64,000 nucleotides of DNA from Comamonas terrigena NBRC 13299 (lineage in GTDB: Bacteria; Pseudomonadota; Gammaproteobacteria; Burkholderiales; Burkholderiaceae_C), in the NCBI RefSeq assembly GCF_006740045.1, contig NZ_AP019749.1, positions 1,259,001 through 1,323,000 on the forward strand, written 5' to 3'. Below the pieces are notes generated by a model. That model ran no database searches, had not been told where the DNA came from, and saw only the letters and a list, made by a program, of their open reading frames with translations. The position numbers and the translations under genes were made by a program. The first letter of the stretch is position 1. The number at the start of each line of letters is the position of its first letter. Below are positions 16,388 to 26,667 of this stretch, piece by piece.

Positions 16388-17188
16388 ATGCAAGACTGGA
16401 ACCCCGCGCTGTATCTGCGCTTCGCCAATGAACGCACGCGTCCTGCGGCCGAGCTGCTGGCGCGGGTGCCAAGCGATCCTGCCCATGTCCGCCATGTGGT
16501 GGACCTGGGTTGTGGGCCGGGCAATTCCACCGAGCTGCTGGTGCAGCGCTTTGTCGATGCCCAGGCGCTGGGCATCGACAATTCCGACGCCATGCTGGCC
16601 ACTGCACGCACGCAGCTGCCGCAGGCGCAATTTGCCCTGGGCGATATCGCCACCTGGGCGCCGGAGGCAGGCTCTCCTGCACCGGACCTGATCTATGCCA
16701 ATGCTTCCCTGCAGTGGGTGGGCTTGCATGAAACCCTGATTCCCCGTCTGCTCTCGCTGCTGGCGCCCGGTGGCGTGCTGGCGATCCAGATGCCGGACAA
16801 CCGTCAGGAACCCACGCACCGGCTGATGCGCGAAGTGGCGCGTCTGCCCGAGTTTGCCCCGTACATCGGCGATGCAGACAAGTTGCGTACCGACATTCTG
16901 CCCATTGGGGCTTATTACGATTTACTGGCTGCGCCCGGCGCGCAGACCGCCTCCGTGGATGTGTGGCACACCGTGTACCAGCACCCCATGGAGTCCGCTG
17001 CCGCCATCGTGCAATGGGTGCGCGGCACCGGTTTGAAGCCTTTTGTGGAAGGCCTGCCCCAGGCGCTGCAAGCCGCATTTCTGACGGAATACGAGCGCCG
17101 CGTGGATGCGGCCTATCCCGTGCGCGCGGACGGCAAGCGCCTGCTGGCCTTCCCGCGCCTGTTTCTTGTTGCCCAACGCCAAGCATGA
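16388..17188 (+). CDS. tam: trans-aconitate 2-methyltransferase
   Basis: 266-residue SAM-dependent methyltransferase. The start MQDWNPALYLRFANERTRPA is diagnostic of the Tam family. The SAM-binding motif I is VVDLGCGPGNSTELL, with GIDNSDAML following, and YANASLQWVGLH is also typical. The enzyme esterifies trans-aconitate, a spontaneous by-product that inhibits aconitase. It lies 20 bp after mdh and overlaps the next gene by ATGA, in the same region as acnB and acnA. This is a clear context for protecting the TCA cycle. Confidence 0.92.
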   Translation: MQDWNPALYLRFANERTRPAAELLARVPSDPAHVRHVVDLGCGPGNSTELLVQRFVDAQALGIDNSDAMLATARTQLPQAQFALGDIATWAPEAGSPAPDLIYANASLQWVGLHETLIPRLLSLLAPGGVLAIQMPDNRQEPTHRLMREVARLPEFAPYIGDADKLRTDILPIGAYYDLLAAPGAQTASVDVWHTVYQHPMESAAAIVQWVRGTGLKPFVEGLPQALQAAFLTEYERRVDAAYPVRADGKRLLAFPRLFLVAQRQA

Positions 17189-18189
17189 CGAATTCGACTG
17201 TCCACCCCGCGCAGGTCTTGCTGGACGCCCAGGCGGGCGGCACGCAGCGTCTGCCCGTGTGCGACCACTACAGTGGCGTGGAAGAGCGCATGCGCAAAAG
17301 CCTGCAGCTGCAGGCCGAGATGATGGCCGAGTTCGGCGCCTGCGTGTTCGATGTCACGCTGGACTGCGAAGACGGAGCGCCGGTCGGCCAGGAGCTGCAG
17401 CACGCCAGGCTGGTGGCCGGGCTGGCCCGCAATGCGGCGCCTGGCGCCCGGGTGGCGGCCCGCGTGCATGCCGTGGACCATGCGGCCTTTCAGCAGGACA
17501 TGGACATCATTGCCGGTGAGGCGGGGGCCCGGCTGTGCCACATCATGGTGCCCAAGGTGGAGTCGGTGGAGGATGTGCTCCTGGCTGAAAAAGCCCTGCA
17601 GCGCGCCACCGGCCAGCCGGTACCGCTGCATGTGCTGATTGAATCGCCCGCTGCCGTGCACCGGGCCTTCGAGATTGCCGCCCATCCGGCGGTGCAAAGC
17701 ATTTCCTTCGGGCTGATGGACTTTGTATCGGCCCATGGGGGCGCCATTCCCTCCAGTGCCATGGGCGTGGAAGGGCAGTTTCAGCATCCGCTGGTGGTGC
17801 GCGCCAAGCTGGAGATTGCGGCGGCCTGCCATGCCCACGGCAAAGTGCCTTCGCACTGTGTGGTCACCGAGTTCAAAAACCCCGCAGTGATGCAGGCGGC
17901 TGCAACAAAAGCTTTCAATGATTTCGGCTATACCCGGGTCTGGAGTATCCACCCGGCGCAAATTCGTCCGATTCTGGCGGCTTTCATGCCCGCGAGCGAC
18001 GAAGTGGCGCTCGCTGCGGATATTCTTGCCGCCGCCGCCAACGCTGACTGGGCTCCCATCAGCCACCACGGCGTGCTGCACGACCGCGCCAGCTACCGGT
18101 ATTACTGGCAGCTGCTGGAGCGTGCACACCGGACAGGGCAGCACATCCCTGTGGCCGCAAGCCACTGGTTTGGCCCTGCCGGATCTTAA
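17185..18189 (+). CDS. CoA-ester lyase of the HpcH/HpaI / citrate-lyase-beta family
   Basis: 334-residue TIM-barrel lyase related to CitE, malyl-CoA lyase and malyl-CoA thioesterase. Visible elements are FDVTLDCEDGAPVGQE (Mg-binding region), ARVHAVDHAAF, IMVPKVESVEDVLL, HVLIESPAAVHRAFEIAA, and the late motif FGYTRVWSIHPAQI. The ATG overlaps the tam stop (ATGA), so translation is probably coupled. No citC, citD or citF genes are near, so it is not part of citrate lyase. The family carries out (3S)-malyl-CoA, citramalyl-CoA or methylmalyl-CoA cleavage or hydrolysis; which one applies here cannot be said. Placement with mdh and aconitases fits a C4/C5-dicarboxylate CoA ester. Confidence 0.82.
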   Translation: MTNSTVHPAQVLLDAQAGGTQRLPVCDHYSGVEERMRKSLQLQAEMMAEFGACVFDVTLDCEDGAPVGQELQHARLVAGLARNAAPGARVAARVHAVDHAAFQQDMDIIAGEAGARLCHIMVPKVESVEDVLLAEKALQRATGQPVPLHVLIESPAAVHRAFEIAAHPAVQSISFGLMDFVSAHGGAIPSSAMGVEGQFQHPLVVRAKLEIAAACHAHGKVPSHCVVTEFKNPAVMQAAATKAFNDFGYTRVWSIHPAQIRPILAAFMPASDEVALAADILAAAANADWAPISHHGVLHDRASYRYYWQLLERAHRTGQHIPVAASHWFGPAGS

Positions 18190-18228
18190 AAACCGTAGCA
18201 AACAACACATGGAAATCCAGGAGCTGAA

Positions 18229-18816
18229 ATGAAAACCCTCATTGCCTCCGTCATCGCCCTCGTACCCGCACTGATGCTGGTACAGCCCGCTGCTGCCACC
18301 GTCCAGCCCAAGCCCGCTGCCGCCAAGAAAGCTGCACCGGCCGCCAAGGCCTCCACCGCGAAGAAAACCACCACCGCCAAGAAGCCTGCAGCCGCCAAGG
18401 GCGCTGTAGCCGCCGCGGCCGGCGCGGGTGCCGCCACGGCGGTGGCTGCCTCGGCCCTGTCGCCCGAAGCCCTGAGCCTGGCGGACCGCGTGCACACCGG
18501 CCGCATCGGCTGCGAACTGGGCCAGCACGTGAACGTGACCAAGGACGGCAACAACCCTGGTTACTTCCACGTGGACGGCAATGGCTTCAAGTACCACATG
18601 TCCCCTGTGGCCACGTCCACCGGCGTGGTGCGCCTGGAAGACAAGCAGGCTGGCGCCGTGTGGCTGCAGATCGCCAACAAATCCATGCTCATGAACCAGA
18701 AGCAAGGCCAGCGCCTGGCGGACGAGTGCATGAGCAGCGAGCAAACCCAGGTGGCTGAGGCCATCAAGCGAAACCCCCCTCCTAGCCTTCTGGAAAACCC
18801 CGCAGCCGGCAAATAA
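18229..18816 (+). CDS. exported Ala/Lys-rich protein, unknown function
   Basis: 195 residues. A Sec signal peptide (MKTLIASVIALVPALMLVQPA) is followed by a low-complexity Ala/Lys/Thr segment (about 24-75, many AAKK and AKKTT units) like a histone H1 tail. A folded-looking C-terminal domain (about 78-180) contains two Cys (Cys95 and Cys167) that could pair, with GYFHVDGNGFKYHM and GAVWLQIANKSMLMN. I do not recognise the family. It sits 39 bp after the CoA lyase and 60 bp before acnB, so it may be co-transcribed. The signal peptide argues against a nucleoid role; the basic linker may bind an acidic surface such as LPS or peptidoglycan, which is speculation. Confidence 0.8.
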   Translation: MKTLIASVIALVPALMLVQPAAATVQPKPAAAKKAAPAAKASTAKKTTTAKKPAAAKGAVAAAAGAGAATAVAASALSPEALSLADRVHTGRIGCELGQHVNVTKDGNNPGYFHVDGNGFKYHMSPVATSTGVVRLEDKQAGAVWLQIANKSMLMNQKQGQRLADECMSSEQTQVAEAIKRNPPPSLLENPAAGK

Positions 18817-18876
18817 AGCCGGCGGTGGGCTGCCAAGAGGCTGACCCCACTTACAAAACCATTGGAGAGAGAACCC

Positions 18877-21462
18877 ATGTTGAAAGCCTACCGTGACCAT
18901 GTGGCAGAACGTGCCGCACTGGGCATCCCCCCGCTGCCTCTGGATGCCAAGCAGGTCGCTGAGCTGATCGAGCTGATCAAGAACCCGCCTGCTGGCGAGG
19001 ATGCCTTCCTGCTGGATCTGCTGACCCACCGCGTGCCGCCCGGAGTGGACGATGCGGCCAAGGTCAAGGCTTCCTTCCTGGCCGCCGTGGCACACGGTGA
19101 CCTGAAGGTGGGCCTCATCTCCAAGTCCAAGGCCACCGAGCTGCTGGGCACCATGGTGGGCGGCTACAACGTCCACCCCCTGATCGAGCTGCTGGACGAC
19201 GCCGAAGTCGCCGGTGTGGCTGCCGACGCCCTGAAGAAGACGCTGCTGATGTTCGACTTCTTCAACGACGTGGCCACCAAGGCCAAGGCGGGCAATGCCA
19301 AGGCCAAGGAAGTGATGCAGAGCTGGGCGGATGCCGAGTGGTTCACCTCGCGTCCCGAAGTGGAAAAGAAGATCACCGTCACCGTCTTCAAGGTGCCCGG
19401 TGAGACCAACACCGACGACCTGTCGCCCGCTCCGGACGCATGGAGCCGCCCCGACATTCCGCTGCACTACCTGGCCATGCTGAAGAACACGCGTCCTGAC
19501 GCAAAGTTCAAGCCGGAGGAAGACGGCAAGCGCGGCCCGATGAAGTTCATCGACGAACTGAAGGCCAAGGGCAATCTGGTGGCCTACGTCGGCGACGTGG
19601 TGGGTACCGGTTCTTCGCGCAAGTCGGCAACCAACTCCATCGTCTGGGCCACGGGTCAGGACATTCCCTTTGTCCCCAACAAGCGCTTCGGTGGCGTGAC
19701 GCTGGGCGGCAAGATCGCCCCCATCTTCTTCAACACGCAGGAAGACTCGGGCTCGCTGCCGATCGAAGTGGACGTTTCCAAGCTGGAAATGGGTGACGTG
19801 ATCGATGTGCTGCCCTATGACGGCAAGATCACCAAGAATGGCGAAACGGTGGCCGAGTTCCAGCTCAAAAGCGACGTGCTGTTCGACGAAGTGCGCGCCG
19901 GCGGCCGGATCAACCTGATCATCGGCCGTTCGCTGACGGCCAAGGCCCGCGAATTCCTGGGTCTGACCGCCTCCACGGTGTTCCGCCTGCCCCAGGCTCC
20001 TGCTGCTTCGAACGCCGGCTTCACGCTGGCCCAGAAGATGGTGGGCCGTGCCGTGGGGCTGCCGGAAGGCCAGGGTGTGCGCCCCGGTACCTACTGCGAA
20101 CCCCGCATGACCACTGTGGGCTCGCAAGACACCACCGGCCCCATGACCCGTGACGAGCTGAAGGACCTGGCCTGCCTGGGCTTCTCCGCCGACATGGTGA
20201 TGCAATCCTTCTGCCACACCGCGGCCTACCCCAAGCCCGTGGACGTGAAGACCCACCGCGAACTGCCCGAGTTCATCAGCAACCGCGGTGGCGTGGCCCT
20301 GCGTCCTGGTGACGGCGTGATCCACAGCTGGCTCAACCGCCTGCTGCTGCCTGACACCGTCGGCACCGGTGGCGACTCGCACACCCGCTTCCCCATCGGT
20401 ATCTCCTTCCCGGCAGGCTCCGGTCTGGTGGCCTTCGGCGCGGCGACCGGCGTGATGCCGCTGGACATGCCCGAATCGGTGCTGGTGCGCTTCAAGGGTG
20501 AAATGCAGCCCGGCGTGACCCTGCGCGACCTGGTGCACGCGATCCCCCTGTACGCCATCAAGCAAGGTCTGCTGACCGTGGCCAAGGCTGGCAAGATCAA
20601 CGAATTCTCGGGTCGTATCCTGGAAATCGAAGGCCTGCCCAACCTGAAGGTAGAGCAAGCGTTCGAGCTGTCCGACGCCTCGGCAGAGCGTTCTGCCGCA
20701 GGTTGCACGATCAAGCTGAACCCCGAGCCGATCAAGGAATACCTGACCTCGAACATCGTTCTGATGAAGAACATGATCGCCGATGGTTACGCCGACGCCA
20801 ACACGCTGCAGCGCCGTATCGAAAAGGTCGAAGCCTGGCTGGCCAAGCCCGATCTGCTGGAAGCCGACAAGGACGCCGAGTACGCCCACATCATCGAAAT
20901 CGATCTGGCCGACATCAAGGAACCCATCGTTTGCTGCCCGAACGATCCCGATGACGCCAAGACCCTGTCCGACGTGGCCGGCACCAAGATCGATGAAGCC
21001 TTCATCGGCTCCTGCATGACCAATATCGGTCACTTCCGCGCCGCAGCCAAGCTGCTGGGCGGCCAGCGCGACATCCCCGTCAAGCTGTGGGTGGCTCCTC
21101 CCACGAAGATGGACCAGAGCGAGCTGATCAAGGAAGGCCACTACGCGGCCTTCGGCACGGCCGGTGCGCGCACTGAAATGCCGGGCTGCTCGCTGTGCAT
21201 GGGCAACCAGGCCCAGGTGCGTGAAGGCGCTACCGTGATCTCCACGTCGACCCGCAACTTCCCCAACCGTCTGGGCAAGAACACCAATGTGTTCCTGGGC
21301 TCGGCCGAGCTGGCCGCGATCGCATCGCGCCTGGGCAAGCTGCCTTCGAAGGAAGAGTACCTGAAGGAAATGGGCGTGATCGATGCCGACAAGGCCTCCG
21401 TCTACCGCTACATGAACTTCAACGAGATCGCCGAGTACGCGGCAGTCGCTGAAAAGGTGTAA
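18877..21462 (+). CDS. acnB: bifunctional aconitase / 2-methylisocitrate dehydratase B
   Basis: 861-residue AcnB, interconverting citrate and isocitrate, often also acting on 2-methylisocitrate. The N-terminal HEAT-like domain typical of AcnB is present ([20 protein letters not shown] onwards), then the swivel domain with [14 protein letters not shown]. [4Fe-4S] ligands are in [10 protein letters not shown] and in [12 protein letters not shown]. The start at 18877 follows GGAGAGA. It ends at a strong terminator before acnA. Apo-AcnB of E. coli binds mRNA when iron is scarce, and this protein may too. Confidence 0.97.
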   Translation: MLKAYRDHVAERAALGIPPLPLDAKQVAELIELIKNPPAGEDAFLLDLLTHRVPPGVDDAAKVKASFLAAVAHGDLKVGLISKSKATELLGTMVGGYNVHPLIELLDDAEVAGVAADALKKTLLMFDFFNDVATKAKAGNAKAKEVMQSWADAEWFTSRPEVEKKITVTVFKVPGETNTDDLSPAPDAWSRPDIPLHYLAMLKNTRPDAKFKPEEDGKRGPMKFIDELKAKGNLVAYVGDVVGTGSSRKSATNSIVWATGQDIPFVPNKRFGGVTLGGKIAPIFFNTQEDSGSLPIEVDVSKLEMGDVIDVLPYDGKITKNGETVAEFQLKSDVLFDEVRAGGRINLIIGRSLTAKAREFLGLTASTVFRLPQAPAASNAGFTLAQKMVGRAVGLPEGQGVRPGTYCEPRMTTVGSQDTTGPMTRDELKDLACLGFSADMVMQSFCHTAAYPKPVDVKTHRELPEFISNRGGVALRPGDGVIHSWLNRLLLPDTVGTGGDSHTRFPIGISFPAGSGLVAFGAATGVMPLDMPESVLVRFKGEMQPGVTLRDLVHAIPLYAIKQGLLTVAKAGKINEFSGRILEIEGLPNLKVEQAFELSDASAERSAAGCTIKLNPEPIKEYLTSNIVLMKNMIADGYADANTLQRRIEKVEAWLAKPDLLEADKDAEYAHIIEIDLADIKEPIVCCPNDPDDAKTLSDVAGTKIDEAFIGSCMTNIGHFRAAAKLLGGQRDIPVKLWVAPPTKMDQSELIKEGHYAAFGTAGARTEMPGCSLCMGNQAQVREGATVISTSTRNFPNRLGKNTNVFLGSAELAAIASRLGKLPSKEEYLKEMGVIDADKASVYRYMNFNEIAEYAAVAEKV

Positions 21463-21505
21463 TTCACCTGCTGCACAGGCCGGACATGCGCCGGCCCTTG
21501 CCACC

Positions 21506-21528
21506 AACCCGCTTCGGCGGGTTTTTTT
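21506..21528 (+). terminator. intrinsic terminator after acnB
   Basis: AACCCGC, TTCG tetraloop, GCGGGTT, then a run of seven T's. It separates acnB from acnA. Confidence 0.9.
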
Positions 21529-21629
21529 GTACCCGATGGCTTGCCGCGTGGTCTTTGTCCGATAGACGCGTCAGAGGGGGCGACGCAGAATGCAGGGGAG
21601 ATGGCTTTTGTATGGACGGAGAACCCTCG

Positions 21630-24518
21630 ATGAAACACGCATTCGCTTCCACCCTCCACAACTTCCGAACCGCTTCGGGCAAGGAAGGGAAATTCTTCTC
21701 ACTGCCAGCGCTGGCGCAGAAATACCCCGGCGTGAAACGCTTGCCGGTGTCCATCCGCATCGTGCTGGAATCGGTGCTGCGCAACTGCGACGGCAACAAG
21801 GTCACGCCCGAGCATGTGGCCCAGCTGGCGCAGTGGAAGCCCAAGGCCGTGCGGACCGACGAGATTCCCTTCGTGGTCTCGCGGGTGGTGCTGCAGGACT
21901 TCACCGGGGTGCCGCTGCTGGCCGATCTGGCGGCCATGCGCTCCACCGCCGCCCTGCTGGGCAAGAAGCCCAAGGCCATCGAGCCGCTGGTGCCGGTGGA
22001 TCTGGTGGTCGACCATTCCATCATGGTCGACTACTTCGGCACTCCCAAGGCGCTGGACCTGAACATGAAACTGGAATTTCAGCGCAACCAGGAGCGCTAC
22101 CAGTTCATGAAATGGGGCATGCAGGCCTTTGACACCTTTGGCGTGGTGCCGCCGGGTTTCGGCATTGTCCACCAGGTGAATCTGGAATACCTGGCGCGCG
22201 GCGTGCACCGCACTGCTGATGGGGTCTACTACCCCGACACCCTGGTGGGCACGGACAGCCACACCACCATGATCAACGGCATCGGCGTGGTGGGCTGGGG
22301 TGTGGGGGGCATCGAAGCCGAGGCCGCCATGCTGGGCCAGCCGGTGTACTTTCTGACGCCCGATGTGGTGGGGTTCGAGCTCACGGGGCGGCTGCGCGAA
22401 GGCGTGACCGCCACCGACCTGGTGCTCACTGTCACCGAGATGCTGCGCAAGGAAAAGGTGGTGGGCCAGTTTGTGGAGTTCTTTGGCGAAGGCACAGCCA
22501 GCCTGACGTTGCCGGACCGCGCCACCATCGGCAATATGGCGCCGGAATACGGCGCCACCATGGGCTTCTTCCCGGTGGATGAAAAGACGCTGGACTACTT
22601 TCAGGGCACGGGCCGCAAGAAAAGCGAGATCGAGGCGTTCGAAGCCTATTTCCGCGCCCAGGGGCTGTTTGGCGTGCCCCGGGCGGGCGACATCGACTAT
22701 TCGCGCGTGGTCTCCCTGGACCTGGGTACGGTGGCGCCCAGCCTGGCTGGTCCCAAGCGCCCGCAGGACCGTATCGAAATCGGCGATGTGGCCAGCAAGT
22801 TCGATGCCCTGTTCACGGCCTCGGTGGCGGCCAACGGCTTCAACCAGCCGGCCGACCAGCTGGGACTGCGCCACCGCGTAGGCTGTGGCGAAGGGGAACT
22901 GGCCACCGATGCACCGCCGCCCAAGCCGGGCGCACCGCGTGCGGTGGTGGAAATGGTCGGCAACCGCCCCACGCTGGAAACCACGCATGACAATGCCGTG
23001 ACCACGGCGGTGTGCGCGCTACCCGGCAGCGACGACAAGGTGCTGCGCATCGGCAACGGTGACGTGCTGATTGCCGCCATCACCAGCTGCACCAACACCT
23101 CCAACCCCAGCGTGCTGCTGGCGGCCGGCCTGCTGGCCAAGAAGGCGGTGCAGGCCGGGCTCAAGGTCAAGCCGCACATCAAGACCTCGCTGGCGCCCGG
23201 CTCCCGCGTGGTGACCGAGTACCTGACCGAAACCGGCCTGCTGCCCTACCTGGAAAAGCTGGGTTTTGCGCTGGCGGGCTATGGCTGCACCACCTGCATC
23301 GGCAACGCGGGCGACCTGACGCCGGAGCTGAACGACGCCATCACGCGCAACAACCTGGTGTGTGCGGCCGTGCTGTCGGGCAACCGCAACTTCGAGGCGC
23401 GCATCCACCCCAATATCAAGGCCAATTTCCTGGCCAGCCCGCCCTTGGTGGTGGCCTATGCGATTGCCGGCACGGTGCGCAAGGACCTGATGACCGAACC
23501 GGTGGGCAAGGGCAAGGGCGGCAAGGACATCTACCTGGGCGATATCTGGCCCAGCAGCGAGGAGATCCATGCGCTGCTGAAGTACGCCATGAACGGCAAG
23601 GCTTTCCGCGCCAACTATGAAAAAGTGAAGACCGAGCCCGGCAAGCTGTGGGAAAAGATCAAGGGCGTGACCGGCTCCACCTATACCTGGCCACAAAGCA
23701 CCTACATTGCCGAGCCCCCTTTCTTCCAGGACTTCACGCTGGAGCTGGGTGCTGCTGCGGGGGGCGCGTCGGCACCCGACTACGACGTGCGCGGTGCGCG
23801 CATCATGGCCCTGTTTGGCGACTCCATCACCACCGACCACATCTCGCCGGCAGGCTCCATCAAGGAAAGCTCTCCTGCCGGCCAGTGGCTGCTGGCCCAT
23901 GGCGTGCAAAAAGCCGACTTCAACAGCTATGGTTCGCGCCGTGGCAACCACGAGGTGATGATGCGCGGCACATTTGCGAATGTGCGCATCAAGAACCTGA
24001 TGATTCCGGCGGCGGTCGATGGCTCGCGCGAGGAGGGCGGGGTGACGCTCTACCGCGACGACAACGGCAAGGTGGAAAAGATGTCCATCTACGACGCCGC
24101 GATGAAGTGGCAGTCGGCCGGTCGGGCCACGGTGGTGCTGGCAGGCGAGGAGTATGGCACCGGCTCCAGCCGCGACTGGGCGGCCAAGGGCACGCAGCTG
24201 CTGGGCATCAAGGCGGTGGTCGCGCGCAGCTTCGAGCGCATCCACCGCTCCAACCTGGTGGGCATGGGGGTGCTGCCGCTGCAGTTCAAGGGCAACGACA
24301 GCTGGCAGACGCTGGGGCTGAAGGGGGACGAGTGGATCGACGTGATCCCCGCCGCGAATCTGGCACCGCAAAGTGATGCGAAGTTGGTGGTCACACGCGC
24401 GGATGGCAGCCAGCAGACCGTGGTGGTGAAGCTGCGCATCGATACCCCTATCGAGGTGGATTACTACCGCCACGGCGGCATCCTGCCCTATGTGCTGCGG
24501 CAGCTGCTGGCCGGCTGA
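21630..24518 (+). CDS. acnA: aconitate hydratase A
   Basis: 962-residue AcnA/IRP-type aconitase with the opposite domain order to AcnB: the swivel domain is C-terminal. [4Fe-4S] ligands are in [16 protein letters not shown] and in [29 protein letters not shown] near the C-terminus is the substrate/swivel signature. The start [20 protein letters not shown] follows GGAG at 21617. It is longer than E. coli AcnA (891). In E. coli AcnA is the stable, stress-induced isozyme, so the pair acnB-acnA gives house-keeping and stress forms side by side; whether that division holds here is inferred. Confidence 0.95.
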   Translation: MKHAFASTLHNFRTASGKEGKFFSLPALAQKYPGVKRLPVSIRIVLESVLRNCDGNKVTPEHVAQLAQWKPKAVRTDEIPFVVSRVVLQDFTGVPLLADLAAMRSTAALLGKKPKAIEPLVPVDLVVDHSIMVDYFGTPKALDLNMKLEFQRNQERYQFMKWGMQAFDTFGVVPPGFGIVHQVNLEYLARGVHRTADGVYYPDTLVGTDSHTTMINGIGVVGWGVGGIEAEAAMLGQPVYFLTPDVVGFELTGRLREGVTATDLVLTVTEMLRKEKVVGQFVEFFGEGTASLTLPDRATIGNMAPEYGATMGFFPVDEKTLDYFQGTGRKKSEIEAFEAYFRAQGLFGVPRAGDIDYSRVVSLDLGTVAPSLAGPKRPQDRIEIGDVASKFDALFTASVAANGFNQPADQLGLRHRVGCGEGELATDAPPPKPGAPRAVVEMVGNRPTLETTHDNAVTTAVCALPGSDDKVLRIGNGDVLIAAITSCTNTSNPSVLLAAGLLAKKAVQAGLKVKPHIKTSLAPGSRVVTEYLTETGLLPYLEKLGFALAGYGCTTCIGNAGDLTPELNDAITRNNLVCAAVLSGNRNFEARIHPNIKANFLASPPLVVAYAIAGTVRKDLMTEPVGKGKGGKDIYLGDIWPSSEEIHALLKYAMNGKAFRANYEKVKTEPGKLWEKIKGVTGSTYTWPQSTYIAEPPFFQDFTLELGAAAGGASAPDYDVRGARIMALFGDSITTDHISPAGSIKESSPAGQWLLAHGVQKADFNSYGSRRGNHEVMMRGTFANVRIKNLMIPAAVDGSREEGGVTLYRDDNGKVEKMSIYDAAMKWQSAGRATVVLAGEEYGTGSSRDWAAKGTQLLGIKAVVARSFERIHRSNLVGMGVLPLQFKGNDSWQTLGLKGDEWIDVIPAANLAPQSDAKLVVTRADGSQQTVVVKLRIDTPIEVDYYRHGGILPYVLRQLLAG

Positions 24519-24544
24519 CAAAGGCGTGCGGCATCGGGCTGCTG

Positions 24545-24600
24545 CGGTTTTACAGGGGAGGCAAAGTTTTTTTCAAAAAATATGCAAACCCTGTAAACCG
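24545..24600. repeat. long inverted repeat around an AT-rich core
   Basis: CGGTTTTACAGGG (24545-24557) and CCCTGTAAACCG (24589-24600) are inverted copies with one extra T, separated by 31 bp containing a T-run next to an A-run. It lies between the acnA stop and the lipoprotein gene. It could be a terminator-like fold for acnA or a regulatory site for the downstream gene. Confidence 0.5.
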
Positions 24601-24742
24601 ACTGCGAGTGACACGCGTTGAGACGGTACATGCCTGTGCATGCGTGCCCCTGGCGGGCATGTGCGTAGCACCAGCCAACAGGGCCCGGAGGGGGTCAGCC
24701 GGTGCGGCATACCGAATAACTCATCCTCAAGAGGAAATTGTC

Positions 24743-25009
24743 ATGAAGAAGTCTCTCGTTCTGGCTACCGTGATCGCTGCTGCTGCTCTGGCTGCTTGCG
24801 GCAAGAAGGAAGAAGCTCCTGCTGCTCCCGCCGCTCCTGCTGTGGAAGCTCCCGCTCCTGCTGCTCCTGCCGCTGACGCTGCTGCTCCCGCCGCTCCTGC
24901 TGCTGACGCTGCTGCCCCCGCCGCTGACGCTGCTGCTGATGCCGCCAAGCAAGCCGCTGACGCTGCTGCCGACGCTGCCAAGCAAGCTGCTGAACCCGCA
25001 GCCAAGTAA
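24743..25009 (+). CDS. small Ala-rich lipoprotein
   Basis: 88 residues. It has a lipoprotein signal peptide with lipobox LAAC and acylated Cys19, then CGKKEEAP and a low-complexity tail of Ala, Pro and Asp. Near the C-terminus the unit DAAADAAKQAA occurs twice. GAGGAA at 24731-24736 fixes the start; a longer upstream frame lacks support. It is probably anchored in the membrane facing the periplasm, with an extended or helical Ala-rich tail. The function is unknown; similar short Ala-rich lipoproteins are common in Comamonadaceae. It has its own terminator. Confidence 0.8.
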   Translation: MKKSLVLATVIAAAALAACGKKEEAPAAPAAPAVEAPAPAAPAADAAAPAAPAADAAAPAADAAADAAKQAADAAADAAKQAAEPAAK

Positions 25010-25068
25010 TTTGCACTCCTCCTCCACCTTGCGGGCCCTGGCCTGACAAACGTGGTGGTGAATGCACC

Positions 25069-25095
25069 AAAAAGCCCGCCTCTGGCGGGCTTTTT
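25069..25095 (+). terminator. intrinsic terminator after the Ala-rich lipoprotein gene
   Basis: AAAGCCCGCC (25071-25080), TCT loop, GGCGGGCTTT (25084-25093) and T's. Confidence 0.9.
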
Positions 25096-25454
25096 GTTTG
25101 TGGGCAGGGCTTTGGCCTCTATGGCCGCCGCGGCTTGCGGCGGCAGGCCGGTCGTGAAGGGGTGCCTTGCAGGGGTTCTGCGTCTTGCCGGTTCACTGCA
25201 TTGGTGCCAGCGCTGTGTCGGCACTCCTGGCCACACACATGGGCTGCGCGTTCAGGTGGGGTCGAGGTGAGGCTGGTGGTGCGCAGGTCCTGGTCTTTAC
25301 TGCAGGGGGGGCGCTGGACGGTGTGTGGTGCACGCCGGGCGCAGCACTGGATGGCGGTCGTCAGAGGGGCACCGCCATCTCGCCAGTGCAAGGCCCAGAG
25401 GCTCAGGAGTGCGCAGGTTTGACAGCCTGGCCGTGCTGCCGGCTGAAAAGGCCA
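25096..25454. other. gene-free stretch between two terminators
   Basis: GC-rich spacer with no reading frame showing a plausible start, ribosome-binding site or recognisable protein. I see nothing in it beyond the flanking terminators. Confidence 0.5.
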
Positions 25455-25456
25455 TG

Positions 25457-25482
25457 AAAAAAGGCTGCCGAAGCAGCCTTTG
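25457..25482 (-). terminator. intrinsic terminator after bamC
   Basis: AAGGCTGC (25461-25468), CGAA loop, GCAGCCTT (25473-25480), with an A-run on the left that reads as T's on the minus strand, 20 bp past the bamC stop. Confidence 0.85.
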
Positions 25483-25500
25483 GGGGGAATCCCGAAGGGA

Positions 25501-26604
25501 TTAGCGCAGGTCGTCGGCAATGACGCGCACGATGCGCTGGGCATTGACGTCGCTCTCGGGCTGGCCGTTTTCGCCCAGCACCACCACGCTCGACTTGGCG
25601 CCTTCGCTGCGCACGGCGATCTGGTACTTGGCGGGCTTGGCTTCGGCCTTGGAGCCGAACAGGCTGCCGAAGAAGCCCTTCTTCTTTTCTTCCGTGTCGG
25701 GGTTGGCCGGGACGTAGCGCACGAAGTACAGGCCCTTGCTGCGGTCACGGTCTTCCACGGTGAAGCCGGTTCGGTCCAGGGCCACACCGACACGGCGCCA
25801 GGCGCGGTCGAAGGCTTCGTCGATTTCCACGGCGGGTTGGCCGTTGAGCGTGGTCACGCGGGCCGACTGGGCCACGGTGGGCTTGGTGCCGCCCGCGGCG
25901 ACCACGGCCTTGGACTGCTCTTCGGTGCTGCCCAGGCGCACCATGATGCGGCGCAGGAATTCGGTTTCCAGCTCGGGATCGGCGGCGCGTGGCTGCCAGA
26001 TGGTGCTGTCCTTTTGCTGGTTGGCGTAGACCTCCTGCATGCCGCGGTGCGTCACGTAGATTTCGGTCTTGCCGTCGGCGCGGCGTTCCAGGCGGGTGCG
26101 GAAGCGGTCACGCTCGCTGGTGGAGTACAGCGAATCGAACACCTTGCCCAGGGTGGAGCGGATCACGTCCTGGGGCAGCTTGGCGCGGTTTTCGGCCCAG
26201 TCGGTTTCCAGAATGCCAAGCTCGGGCTTTTCAATGGCCATGTTGAAGCCACTTTCCAGCCAGAAATCGCGCACCGGATCCCAGATCTTGTCGGCAGGGC
26301 GGTTGACCACCAGCCAGCGCTGGTTGCCGTCACGTTCGATGGTGACGTCACCCACGGTCAGGGCGGCAGCCTTTTCCAGCGGCGGTGTCACCGAGGCCTG
26401 GCCAGCCTGCAGCTCGCGGGCCGAGACGCTGGAGCCGGGCACGTTGTAGCGTGTGTCGCGAGAGAGCTGGTTCAGATCGGGAGGCACGTCCAGGGTCACG
26501 CCCTTTTTGGCACTCTTATAGTCGATCTTGTCGTTCTCCAGCACAGAGCAAGCCGACAGAGCGACGGCAATGCCCAACAGGCTCAGTCGTGTGATGTTTT
26601 TCAC
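25501..26604 (-). CDS. bamC: outer membrane assembly lipoprotein BamC
   Basis: 367-residue lipoprotein of the BAM complex (formerly NlpB). The lipobox is ALSAC with Cys19. The unstructured N-terminal segment that lies on BamD is recognisable by DYKSAKKGVTLDVPPDLNQL. Two helix-grip domains follow (with NRPADKIWDPVRDFWLESGF and VGVALDRTGFTVEDRDRSKG). It is directly downstream of dapA on the same strand, the conserved dapA-bamC order of Proteobacteria. Confidence 0.93.
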   Translation of the reverse strand: MKNITRLSLLGIAVALSACSVLENDKIDYKSAKKGVTLDVPPDLNQLSRDTRYNVPGSSVSARELQAGQASVTPPLEKAAALTVGDVTIERDGNQRWLVVNRPADKIWDPVRDFWLESGFNMAIEKPELGILETDWAENRAKLPQDVIRSTLGKVFDSLYSTSERDRFRTRLERRADGKTEIYVTHRGMQEVYANQQKDSTIWQPRAADPELETEFLRRIMVRLGSTEEQSKAVVAAGGTKPTVAQSARVTTLNGQPAVEIDEAFDRAWRRVGVALDRTGFTVEDRDRSKGLYFVRYVPANPDTEEKKKGFFGSLFGSKAEAKPAKYQIAVRSEGAKSSVVVLGENGQPESDVNAQRIVRVIADDLR

Positions 26605-26667
26605 GCAGGAAATCCTTGAGGGTCAAGACATGGGAAAGCGCCGGGCGACACCCGGCGCAAACCGCTA

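Noticed and set aside
17113..21507. A very long minus-strand open frame (about 1460 codons) opposite the CoA lyase, the Ala/Lys-rich protein and acnB
   Set aside because: Its translation is low-complexity His/Gly/Val-rich, as expected of the complement of GC-rich genes, and the plus-strand genes are certain.
25135..25457. Overlapping plus-strand frames of about 95 codons between the lipoprotein and bamC
   Set aside because: Lie between two terminators with no promoter or ribosome-binding site; Arg/Gly/Val-rich random-looking translation.
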